Of a stretch of 30,018 nt of DNA, positions 7,394 through 14,011 are shown one piece after another. The position numbers were made by a program, and so were the translations under genes. The notes below the pieces were generated by a model. The model was not told where the DNA came from. It worked only from the letters and a program-made list of their open reading frames with translations, and made no database searches. Every line of letters begins with the position of its first letter. Positions within the stretch are counted from its first letter, which is position 1. Origin of the DNA: JBPOHE01 sp052035915 (GTDB taxonomy: Bacteria; Pseudomonadota; Gammaproteobacteria; Chromatiales; Chromatiaceae); NCBI GenBank assembly GCA_052035915.1, contig JBPOHE010000126.1, positions 1-30,018 of the forward strand, given 5' to 3'.

Positions 7394-8511
7394 GGCAGTT
7401 TCCTTCCCAACAGGGGTTCTGGCGGCAGTTGACCCTCAAACTGTCGCTCCTGCTCCGCGGTGAGCAGCAGCACCAGAAAACGGGCTCGATCCCGCACCTG
7501 GGCATGGAGCACGTAGGTGGTCAAGGGATTGTGGTCACGGCGGAATCTCAGCCGCATCAGGCTTTGCGGCAGGGCTACCAAGAGTCGCTGGGCATCCGCC
7601 GCCACCGGCCGCAGACTCAGAAACCGCTGGTCGGAGATCAGACTGGTGGCGAATCGCTGGGAGCGGGGATCGGCGATCAGGGCCTTGACGGATTCATTCG
7701 CCAATACGGTGCCGATCGCCATGACCTGGGGGCTCGACAGCAGGGGCATCAGATTCCGCTCCAGATGGTCCCGCACCCTGGGGTCGGTCAGTACCTCGGA
7801 CCAGGCCTGGGCCAGGGCGCGTCTTTGTTCCGGGTCCGTGCTCCCGGTGAGCATCGCGGCGGCACTGCGCAGGCTGCGCCAGAGGTTGTTGCGGGTATGC
7901 TCGGCGACCAGGGGCAACAGATCCTGCATGAGTTGATCCAATGGTCCCCGATCCAGGGTGTCGAAGGCCCGGGTCAAGGCCTGTTTGGTGGCGGGGGCAT
8001 TCCAGGCCTGACGGGTCGCCTGGCGCAGGATATCCTGGAGCAGAGGGGCATAGTCCTGTTCAAAGAAGGGGGCCTTGACCACGCCCAGGGCCACGGCACG
8101 CAGATGCTCCAGGGTGGTGCCGCCGAGTTGTTGCAACCGGTCCCGGTCCGCCGTCGGCATCAGCGCCCAGGGTATTCTCAGATCCGCGGGCAACAGATGG
8201 GCCTTCCGCTCCTGGATCCCAAGCCGACAGGGGGCCTCATGATAGGCCACCAGGGCCAGCCGTCCGCTGGGGTCCAGATAGGCGCGACCACATTGGTGGG
8301 GAAAGAGATCCTCACCGAGGAGAAACACCGGGCCTGCGCCGCTCGGAATGCCGGTGCTGCCCGGGATGGCATAGGTCAGTTGCGGCTTTTCCGGCGCGGG
8401 CCGGGGTGTGATGCTGAAACCGGCGAAGATGGCGCCCACCATCAGGGAGAGGCTGACGAGTGCCCGCGGGCGCTGATCTTCGAGGCCGGGAAATTTTATT
8501 GGAAACTCCAT
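7390..8511 (-). CDS. membrane-anchored helical extracytoplasmic protein, unknown family
   Basis: The product has 373 residues. I start at ATG 8511, which begins 'MEFPIKFPG' and has AAGG just upstream, rather than at the far upstream start of the open frame, which would overlap the previous gene deeply. A hydrophobic anchor at about 18-35 ('LVSLSLMVGAIFAGFS') precedes a proline-rich linker. The rest is mostly helical, with two cysteines near 75-100 in an envelope-facing position. Repeated helical units are hinted at by 'DPRVRDHLERNLMPLL', 'LIADPRSQRFATSLI' and 'SDQRFLSL'. There is no MCE, periplasmic-binding or HlyD signature. The gene overlaps the one before it by 16 bases and the ABC gene by four, so it probably works with the transporter as an extracytoplasmic partner. 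Confidence 0.65.
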   Translation of the reverse strand: MEFPIKFPGLEDQRPRALVSLSLMVGAIFAGFSITPRPAPEKPQLTYAIPGSTGIPSGAGPVFLLGEDLFPHQCGRAYLDPSGRLALVAYHEAPCRLGIQERKAHLLPADLRIPWALMPTADRDRLQQLGGTTLEHLRAVALGVVKAPFFEQDYAPLLQDILRQATRQAWNAPATKQALTRAFDTLDRGPLDQLMQDLLPLVAEHTRNNLWRSLRSAAAMLTGSTDPEQRRALAQAWSEVLTDPRVRDHLERNLMPLLSSPQVMAIGTVLANESVKALIADPRSQRFATSLISDQRFLSLRPVAADAQRLLVALPQSLMRLRFRRDHNPLTTYVLHAQVRDRARFLVLLLTAEQERQFEGQLPPEPLLGRKLP

Positions 8512-9641
8512 ACACCTTGGCTCCGTACCGCCAGATTGACGCCGATGCGTCTCATTTCCCCCTCGATAAAGCCATGGTAGGCCAGGTGCAGGCGCTGCCG
8601 GACATCCTGGCGCAATTGCTCCAGAACCGCCTGGAGCAAGGTGGCGAAGGCCTGCCGGGTTTGGGTCCGGCTCCACCATTGATGCAGCCGGGCCAGGAGC
8701 GATCCGCTGGAGGCGGCATAACTTAGGCCGGAGGCGAGGGGCTGCGCCCAGTCCCTGGACAATCCCAATTCACCCCAGGAGGCGCGGATGGCCGCCGTGC
8801 GCGCCTCCACCCCCATGGCCGTTTCCGCCAGCGGTCGCACCTGTTCCATGGCGGATGCTTGCACCCTGGTCGCCGCCACCAGGGTTTCCTGAAGGTAGGT
8901 ATCCGCCAGGTGACCGACGTCGATCCGCCGCAACCCTTCGCAGAGCGACAGAAAGGTGGCGGTGCTCTGTTGCCAGGAAGGATCCGGTCGCCAGTTGGTC
9001 TTCCGCTCCATGGTCTCCACTGTGCCCGGGGAGGTGAGGACGAACTCCCGAAAGGCCCGGTCGTAGCGATCGCAGTTATACAGCAGGTCTTGGCGCAGCC
9101 AGGCAAAGGTACGGGCGGCGGCACCCCGCAGGGCGGCCAGGGTGGTATCGGCGGTCACCAGGCTATGCTGAAAGCTTTTCACCACTTCCCCGGCGAGCTG
9201 GGTTTGGACCGAAGCCAAGGTGGCGGCGGGGGTGCCGGCGGACTCCAGCGCCTTGTGCAGCATGACCGCGCCGTTGCTCAAACTGAACAGCCGCTCCAGG
9301 AAGGGGTTGAGTTGGTCGGGAACGGTGGCGAGTACGGGTTCGATCTCGGTTTCGAGAAAGCCGTCGGCGATGGCCAGCAAGCGTTCCTCGTCCTGCGCCA
9401 TCGCCTTGCGCAGGGCGGTATCGAAGCTCTCGTAGGTGGGCCGGGGAACCTGGAGGCGATATACCCGGATATCGGTCGCGTACCAGACCAGCCAGAGGCC
9501 GGGTTGAATCGCGGCCTTCGTCGGAGCCACGGCCGGCGGCGGAGTGACTCCGTCCTTCCCCGCCGGATTGGAAACCAGGCCCCAGATGCCGAGGCCCGTC
9601 AGCAGGAGGGCGACCATCACCGACCAACCGGCGGCCTTCAA
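8496..9641 (-). CDS. membrane-anchored helical extracytoplasmic protein, unknown family
   Basis: The product has 381 residues from a TTG that overlaps the upstream stop codon (TTGA). The N-terminus carries a single anchor, 'VMVALLLTGLGIWGLV', then a proline-rich linker and a segment 'QPGLWLVWYATDIRVYRL'. The remainder is alpha-helical and alanine/leucine-rich, with several long amphipathic helices and two cysteines. It resembles its downstream neighbour in plan (anchor, proline linker, long helical domain) but not clearly in sequence. I do not recognise a family. Its place inside a four-gene overlapping unit with an MlaE-like transporter suggests a structural or substrate-handling part of one envelope complex. 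Confidence 0.65.
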   Translation of the reverse strand: MKAAGWSVMVALLLTGLGIWGLVSNPAGKDGVTPPPAVAPTKAAIQPGLWLVWYATDIRVYRLQVPRPTYESFDTALRKAMAQDEERLLAIADGFLETEIEPVLATVPDQLNPFLERLFSLSNGAVMLHKALESAGTPAATLASVQTQLAGEVVKSFQHSLVTADTTLAALRGAAARTFAWLRQDLLYNCDRYDRAFREFVLTSPGTVETMERKTNWRPDPSWQQSTATFLSLCEGLRRIDVGHLADTYLQETLVAATRVQASAMEQVRPLAETAMGVEARTAAIRASWGELGLSRDWAQPLASGLSYAASSGSLLARLHQWWSRTQTRQAFATLLQAVLEQLRQDVRQRLHLAYHGFIEGEMRRIGVNLAVRSQGVWSFQ

Positions 9642-10153
9642 CGACCTACCTGCTGGTTCATGGAGTGTTCGATGCGTTCCTTGATGCGGTACAGCCCCCG
9701 GTTGTCGAAGAGACTCATCAGCAAGGCGTTTTCCGCCATCATGTCTTTCAGGTCATCGCCGGTCAGATCCGGCGCGCCCGGGTAGGAAAAGCGCATGTAG
9801 CGGAAAAACAGCGCCGGTTTGTCCATCTCCACGGCGGCGATATCGCTGACCCGGATAGTGCGTTCGACAAAGCCGCCTTCCACCCCGAGCAGGGCGAGGA
9901 AAAAACCGAAACTGCCGCCTTTGGTCAGGCGCAGGCAATTGCCGTCCAACTCCAACCGTCCCCCGGTACCCTGGGCTATCAACACCTCCTCTTCCTCTCG
10001 GGATTGATGGGGCGCGTTCCAGGTGACGGCATGATCAAGGATGCTGGTCAGCCAGTCGGGGAGTCTGATCTCGCGATCCCGATGGCGAATCCAGGCCCTC
10101 ATTCCGGCCCCCCAGCCCGCGAGCCGCTGTAACAATCGACGCAGCCTATTCAC
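9638..10153 (-). CDS. PH-like domain protein
   Basis: The product has 171 residues from a GTG start with only a weak ribosome site. After a basic N-terminal helix, residues about 55-165 follow the pattern of bacterial PH-like/DUF4429-type domains: 'GRLELDGNCLRLTKGG', a hydrophobic 'FGFFLALLG', 'RTIRVSDIAAVEMDKPALFF', 'RYMRFSYPGAPDL', and a closing helix 'NRGLYRIKERIE'. Such domains in bacteria often sit near membrane systems, and a role in recruiting or regulating the transporter is plausible but unproven. No membrane helix is evident, so it is probably cytoplasmic. It is the first gene of the unit, and its upstream region is only 77 bases from a MITE-like element. Confidence 0.6.
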   Translation of the reverse strand: MNRLRRLLQRLAGWGAGMRAWIRHRDREIRLPDWLTSILDHAVTWNAPHQSREEEEVLIAQGTGGRLELDGNCLRLTKGGSFGFFLALLGVEGGFVERTIRVSDIAAVEMDKPALFFRYMRFSYPGAPDLTGDDLKDMMAENALLMSLFDNRGLYRIKERIEHSMNQQVGR

Positions 10154-10230
10154 TCTGATGCTCTGTACGGCGCCCAGACTCCAGACGCCTGGGATTCACG
10201 CCGGGATGAGGTCGAATCTCTGTCGGGCGG

Positions 10231-10414
10231 CTAGCCCGCATTTCTCACCGGGCGCCGTAGCGAGGGCGTCGAGGGGCCGTTGTGACGGGGCGCACGGAGA
10301 AATCGGCGGCGAAGGCGTAGCCGACACTACGTCGAGCCGAGGATTCCGAGTACGTCCAGTCACAGCGAGCCAGTCGGCGTCCGCAGTAGACGACTGGTGA
10401 GAAATGCGGGCTAG
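10231..10414. mobile_element. MITE-like element with perfect 19-bp terminal inverted repeats
   Basis: CTAGCCCGCATTTCTCACC at 10231-10249 is repeated perfectly in inverted orientation at 10396-10414. The 184-base unit carries no plausible gene, which fits a non-autonomous miniature element moved by a transposase encoded elsewhere. I see no clear target-site duplication; the flanks are GCGG and GATG. Its right end forms the stop codon of the neighbouring small gene. No second copy lies in this window. Confidence 0.75.
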
Positions 10415-10734
10415 GATGAGCTATGGCCCGCGGCGGTCGGGGTCTGCGGAGGGGCGGCGTATCTACGATAGAGATAATCACCGGCGAGACCGCCCACTAC
10501 CGCGCTCACCGCCAGCCCGCAGGTCATGAGGTTGTACAGGATTGCCCCGCCGAGGATACCGGCCCCTACCGCCAGGGCATGGGGATCGACTCCTCCTTCG
10601 GGATTGGGGGCCTGAGTCGTCTGTGGTGGCAGGGAAGTGATGTGGTCGGCCGCTTCCGCCGGGACCTCAAGGATCGACGCCCAGGCGAAACAGAGCATGA
10701 TGATCATGGAGGGTCGCTTTGGGGTTGGTTGCAT
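10411..10734 (-). CDS. small secreted glycine-rich protein, paralogue of the 4669-5199 product
   Basis: The product has 107 residues from an ATG with AAGGA nine bases upstream. Residues 1-30 form a signal peptide ending 'LEVPAEAAD'. After a proline-rich linker comes 'HALAVGAGILGGAILYNLMT', then 'VSAVVGGLAGDYLYRR'. The protein at 4669-5199 has 'HALAIGLGAIGGVVVFNLAT' and 'SSAVVGGLAGDYLYRR', so the two share a tail of about 55 residues. This copy lacks the 11-mer repeats and the insert between the two hydrophobic segments. Its stop codon TAG lies within the terminal repeat of the MITE-like element, so the original C-terminus may have been longer or different. Function unknown; a membrane-inserted envelope protein is likely. 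Confidence 0.65.
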   Translation of the reverse strand: MQPTPKRPSMIIMLCFAWASILEVPAEAADHITSLPPQTTQAPNPEGGVDPHALAVGAGILGGAILYNLMTCGLAVSAVVGGLAGDYLYRRYAAPPQTPTAAGHSSS

Positions 10735-10860
10735 CGGGGTTATTCCTTGTCCGCGCAGGAGTGCAGGGTGGTTGTCGTGTAGGGAATAAGTCTATCACGC
10801 CCAGGAAATGGAGACTGCGCCTGGGCCGCCGCGAGAACAGCGCCGGTGACGGCGGGATGG

Positions 10861-10881
10861 GGGGATCGGGGATCGGGGATC
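10861..10881 (+). repeat. three tandem GGGGATC heptamers
   Basis: Units at 10861-10867, 10868-10874 and 10875-10881 are identical and are followed by a partial GGGAACC. A short simple repeat like this can vary in copy number by replication slippage. It lies outside genes. Confidence 0.7.
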
Positions 10882-10979
10882 GGGAACCTCCTGTGTTTGC
10901 ACCGCGGGCGGCTGAATCTGCGGGAGGCCCATTGTTCTGAGGCCCGGAGACTGGCCAAGGCCGTCCGGGCCGGTCTTGG

Positions 10980-11026
10980 GTAGAGGCTGGTGTTGAGGCG
11001 CGAAGCACCGAAACCCAGCTTCTTGG
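10980..11026 (+). repeat. REP-like palindromic repeat, subtype Y
   Basis: It begins GTAGAGGCTGGTGTTGAGG and ends CCGAAACCCAGCTTCTTGGC, as in the copy at 5503-5544. It faces a subtype Z copy six bases away. Confidence 0.65.
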
Positions 11027-11032
11027 CGCGAG

Positions 11033-11070
11033 CCAAGAGCTGGGATTCGCTCCGCTCATCACCAGCCTAC
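11033..11070 (-). repeat. REP-like palindromic repeat, subtype Z
   Basis: Read on the minus strand it begins GTAGGCTGGTGATGAGCG and ends GCGAATCCCAGCTCTTGG, nearly identical to the copy at 5705-5742. The Y and Z pair here converge, whereas at 5503-5742 they diverge. Confidence 0.65.
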
Positions 11071-11264
11071 AATCTACAATCACCTCGTCGGCGTTGATCA
11101 GTTCTTCTACCGCAATCCGGCTCCGGGCCATCGCCCACAGGTGGAAGATTGATAATGTGAATGGAGCCATCCCTTATAAATTGGCTATATGGTTTGGCAA
11201 GCCGAAATCCTTATGCTAAGTTACCTCTAAGCTTCTTAAGTCCATGTATAGCACCGGATAACAG

Positions 11265-11930
11265 GTGAACACCGAGAGTATTTTGAAAACCTACCAGCGC
11301 TATGCTGGCCATTACGATGCCCTTTTTGGGCCGATTCTGCGTCCAGGCCGTCAACAAGTAGTCAAGGCCTTGGGTCTTCGCCCGGGCGATAAGGTGCTGG
11401 AGGTGGGGGTGGGGACGGGTTTGTCCCTGTCCATGTATCCTCCCGATGTTCAGGTGACCGGTATCGATATCTCGCTGCCCATGCTGGAAATGGCCCGCCA
11501 ACGGGTCGCCCGGGATGGAATGGGCCATGTCTCGGCGCTCCTGGAGATGGATGCCGAGCGGATGAGCTTTGCCGATGACAGTTTCGACAAAGTCGTGGCT
11601 ATGTATGTGATGTCCGTGGTACCGGACCCGGTGCGGGTGGTGAATGAGATGCGGCGTGTCTGCCGCTCGGCGGGAGAACTCTTCATTCTCAACCACTTCC
11701 ATTCCCAACTGCCGCTGGTGAGGGGATTTGAACGCTTGCTCACCCCCTTTTCCCAGCTGGCCGGTTTCCGCCCGGATATCGAATTGAATGCCTTTTTACG
11801 CGATACCCAACTGGATCTGATCGAAGCCTCTCCGGCCAATCTCTTCGGATACTGGAAGGTCCTGCGTTGCCGCACCGGCTGGGCGCCCCTGTTGGCGGAT
11901 ACCTATCCAGTAGCGGCCACGGAGTTCTGA
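11265..11930 (+). CDS. pmtA: phosphatidylethanolamine N-methyltransferase (PmtA-like)
   Basis: The product has 221 residues from a GTG start with a weak ribosome site. It is a class I SAM-dependent methyltransferase: motif I 'VLEVGVGTGLSL' (about 44-55), acidic loop 'TGIDIS' (65-70), 'LLEMDAERMSFADDSFD', and 'GELFILNHFHS'. The N-terminal 'YQRYAGHYDALFGPILRPGR' and the motif-I wording closely follow the Rhodobacter-type PmtA family, which converts phosphatidylethanolamine stepwise to phosphatidylcholine at the inner membrane. A related small-molecule methyltransferase cannot be excluded. It is monocistronic as far as visible, and a repeat-rich region precedes it. Confidence 0.78.
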   Translation: MNTESILKTYQRYAGHYDALFGPILRPGRQQVVKALGLRPGDKVLEVGVGTGLSLSMYPPDVQVTGIDISLPMLEMARQRVARDGMGHVSALLEMDAERMSFADDSFDKVVAMYVMSVVPDPVRVVNEMRRVCRSAGELFILNHFHSQLPLVRGFERLLTPFSQLAGFRPDIELNAFLRDTQLDLIEASPANLFGYWKVLRCRTGWAPLLADTYPVAATEF

Positions 11931-12024
11931 TTTTTGTCGACGCGGTCTCCTTGATCCAGGGGAGACATCCGGCGGACCAGAACGGGATAGGGTTCGGAAG
12001 TAGGGCGAACGGCCTAGAGGCACA

Positions 12025-12049
12025 GGGGACAGGTGAGAGTCCTGGTCCC
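12025..12049 (+). other. hairpin between pmtA and the ParA gene
   Basis: GGGGAC (12025-12030) can pair with GTCCC (12045-12049), helped by AGG with CCT inside. No T-run follows, so it is at best a weak or factor-dependent terminator, or a leader structure for the ParA gene 45 bases later. Confidence 0.25.
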
Positions 12050-12093
12050 AAGGTGTAGATTCTTCGCATCCTCTCATTCAAGGAGGCAGTCCC

Positions 12094-12744
12094 TTGTCTA
12101 CCGTCATCGCCGTGACCGGCCGCAAAGGGGGGATAGGTAAAACCAGCATCACCGCCCATCTGGCCGGCGAATTTTCCACTATGAAGCTCAGCGTCCGGGT
12201 GCTGGACACGGATCCTCAACAAAGCCTGCTGCATTGGGCCACCGCCGGGCAAGGGCTGATGCGGCCCATCACCCGCGCCGTGGCCACTACCGAGCCGGAG
12301 GCATTCCGTCTCGCCGTCGAACAGGCCAGATCCGAGGCCAGGGTGGTGTTGATCGATACCCCGCCCGGCCTGGCGGACCCGGCACTCCTGGCGGCCTTGC
12401 TGGCGGACATCCTTTTGTTGCCCGTGGGTCCCTCTCCCTTGGATATCCTCGCCCTGCGGGATGCCCTGGATCTGGCGCGGGAGGCGCAACGAGAACGTGG
12501 GCAAGTGGGGCGACCCAGGTTGTTTTTCATCCCCTCGAAGGTGGTGGCCCGTACCAATTTGTCGGCGGACCTACCGGAGGCCCTGGCGGCCTTTGGCGAA
12601 TCCCAGTTGCCGGCGATCGGACTCCGTACCGCCGTGGCCGAAAGTGCCTTGCTTGGACTAACGCTGGCCGAGTATGCCAAGAGCAGCCAGGCCAGGAGCG
12701 AATTCACCTCTCTGGCAAAAGCCTTATTGGAACTCATCCCATGA
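12094..12744 (+). CDS. ParA-family ATPase
   Basis: The product has 216 residues from a TTG supported by AAGGAGG seven bases upstream, the best ribosome site nearby. It carries the deviant Walker A of ParA/MinD ATPases, KGGIGKTS (11-18, with signature lysine K11), the switch segment LDTDPQQS (37-44), and Walker B with 'VVLIDTPPG' (84-92). These ATPases form ATP-dependent dimers on DNA or membrane and position plasmids, chromosomes or protein complexes. No ParB-like gene, parS cluster or replication gene is present. The next gene instead overlaps its stop (ATGA) and codes for a transmembrane protein. An orphan ParA that positions an envelope or polar complex is therefore more likely than plasmid partition. 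At 216 residues it is at the short end of the family. Confidence 0.85.
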   Translation: MSTVIAVTGRKGGIGKTSITAHLAGEFSTMKLSVRVLDTDPQQSLLHWATAGQGLMRPITRAVATTEPEAFRLAVEQARSEARVVLIDTPPGLADPALLAALLADILLLPVGPSPLDILALRDALDLAREAQRERGQVGRPRLFFIPSKVVARTNLSADLPEALAAFGESQLPAIGLRTAVAESALLGLTLAEYAKSSQARSEFTSLAKALLELIP

Positions 12745-13937
12745 CCATCAAAGCCAAAGCCCGACTCAAAGACCTGGCGGTGCAGTTGTCAGCCGATTCA
12801 GCCACGCCCGCCGCCGAAGCCTCGCCCCCCATGGTGCCGGAAGACCGGGAGATGGAGCCGGGTGGTGAACCCGCTCCACCGCCGCTCCCCTCGGTCTCTG
12901 GCCCAGTCGATCCTCCTTCTCCCCCGCCCGATGTGGCCGATCCACCCCTTGCCGCCGACCCGCCTGCTGAGGCACCCCTTGGCCCTCGGCCAAGGAGGGG
13001 CGTCGAACTCACCATGCTGGGGATCGTATTTAGCCTGGTATTCGTCGTTTTCGCCGTCTTTCTCGTGATCCTTCTCAACGAACCCGGAGGTTCGCCGCTG
13101 AAGTTCACCGCCTGGCGGTCCGCTCAGAACGCTGGTGAGCCCGGTAACCTGGGGAAATCGCTCGCTACCGAGCCGAGCGAACCGGCGCAAGCCGTCGGAC
13201 CATCTCCCGCCAACAAGACGAGGTTGCCGGAAACCGCCTATACCAACTCCATCGGCATGAGCTTCGTCAGGATCCCCAAGGGTTGCTTCATGATGGGGAC
13301 GAATGAGACGGGAGCGATCGAAAGCGGCCTTGCGAACGCCCTCTCGGCCCATCAGGTGTGCATCGGCCGGGATTTTCTCCTGAGCCGGACCGAAGTCACC
13401 CAGACCCAGTGGTTGGCGGTCATGGAAACCAATCCCAGCAAGTTTGAAGGGTCGCACCGCCCGGTGGAACAGGTGAGCTGGATGGATGCCCAGGCTTTCG
13501 TGCAGCGACTGAATCGGCGGGAAGGCGGTCATCGCTATCGGTTGCCCACAGAGGCGGAGTGGGAGTATGCCGCTCGGGCCAACACCAGTCACCCCTATGT
13601 CTTTGGCGATAGCATCGACCGGGCGGATGAATATGCCTGGTTTGCTGATAATGCGGAGAGACAGACCCATCCGGTTGGCCAACGGCTACCCAACCCCTGG
13701 GGTCTCCAGGATATGCAGGGCAATGTCTATGAATGGGTACAGGACTGGTACGAAGCCGATTACGCCCTGTTCAGCCCGAAGATGGACCCGCCCGGTCCCC
13801 CAGCGGGGGTGAAAAGGGTCATTCGTGGCGGTGGTTGGTCGGATAAGGCGGCGGCTCTGCATGTGGCGAGTCGCCATGGGGTGCCGCCGGATATCCGCGG
13901 CGGCGCCTTGGGTTTTCGGGTGGTCAGACTGCCCTGA
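12741..13937 (+). CDS. single-pass membrane protein with periplasmic FGE/SUMF1-type domain
   Basis: The product has 398 residues. The ATG overlaps the ParA stop; longer versions of the frame would lie inside parA and are rejected. Layout: basic N-terminal helix (1-16), acidic and proline-rich cytoplasmic linker (17-85), one membrane helix (about 92-112), linker, then a formylglycine-generating-enzyme-type domain (about 166-398). Family hallmarks are 'NSIGMSFVRIPKGCFMMG', 'SRTEVTQTQW', 'PVEQVSWMDAQAF', 'YRLPTEAEWEYAARA', 'GLQDMQGNVYEWVQDWY', 'RVIRGGGW' and 'GFRVV'. The paired cysteines that bind copper in true aerobic FGEs are absent near the C-terminus ('SRHGVPPDIRGGALGF'), so formylglycine synthesis is unlikely; a binding or structural role is more plausible. 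C182 and C207 could form a disulfide. Confidence 0.85.
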   Translation: MTIKAKARLKDLAVQLSADSATPAAEASPPMVPEDREMEPGGEPAPPPLPSVSGPVDPPSPPPDVADPPLAADPPAEAPLGPRPRRGVELTMLGIVFSLVFVVFAVFLVILLNEPGGSPLKFTAWRSAQNAGEPGNLGKSLATEPSEPAQAVGPSPANKTRLPETAYTNSIGMSFVRIPKGCFMMGTNETGAIESGLANALSAHQVCIGRDFLLSRTEVTQTQWLAVMETNPSKFEGSHRPVEQVSWMDAQAFVQRLNRREGGHRYRLPTEAEWEYAARANTSHPYVFGDSIDRADEYAWFADNAERQTHPVGQRLPNPWGLQDMQGNVYEWVQDWYEADYALFSPKMDPPGPPAGVKRVIRGGGWSDKAAALHVASRHGVPPDIRGGALGFRVVRLP

Positions 13938-14011
13938 GCGCCTGTCTGTACCATTTTTTTGTGCCTTCCCCGGATGTTTCGGTCTGAAACCATTCCATGG
14001 CTGACAAAGAT

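Larger units (their letters stand above)
10735..11264. other. gene-free region with repeats, upstream of pmtA
   Basis: This 530-base stretch has no convincing gene. It holds three tandem GGGGATC units and a facing pair of REP-like palindromes. A minus-strand segment at about 11055-11170 encodes the protein-like string 'IAVEELINADEVIVD', which might be a remnant of a lost gene, but the frame runs into repeat DNA. Bases 11170-11264 are AT-richer and presumably carry the pmtA promoter, though no consensus promoter stands out. Confidence 0.6.

Noticed and set aside
7429..8580. 383-codon + strand frame
   Set aside because: Antisense to two operon genes; glycine/glutamine-rich low-complexity product typical of shadow frames.
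10667..11170. 167-codon minus-strand frame in the repeat region
   Set aside because: Only its first ~40 residues look protein-like ('IAVEELINADEVIVD'). The rest is repeat DNA and it overlaps the small secreted gene; at most a gene remnant.
11931..12093. Possible riboswitch or structured leader before the ParA gene
   Set aside because: Only a short hairpin at 12025-12049; no known riboswitch core motif could be matched by eye.
12234..12740. Upstream extension of the FGE-domain frame through the ParA gene
   Set aside because: It lies wholly inside the ParA gene in another frame, has no ribosome site, and the ATGA overlap at 12741 gives a natural start.
12094..12744. Plasmid or phage partition locus
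   Set aside because: No ParB, replication gene or iterons nearby; the partner is a membrane protein and the surroundings are chromosomal.
13938..14011. Terminator between the FGE-domain gene and rlmM
   Set aside because: There is a T-run (CATTTTTTTG) but no stem before it, and the small GTTTC/GAAAC hairpin lacks a T-tract.
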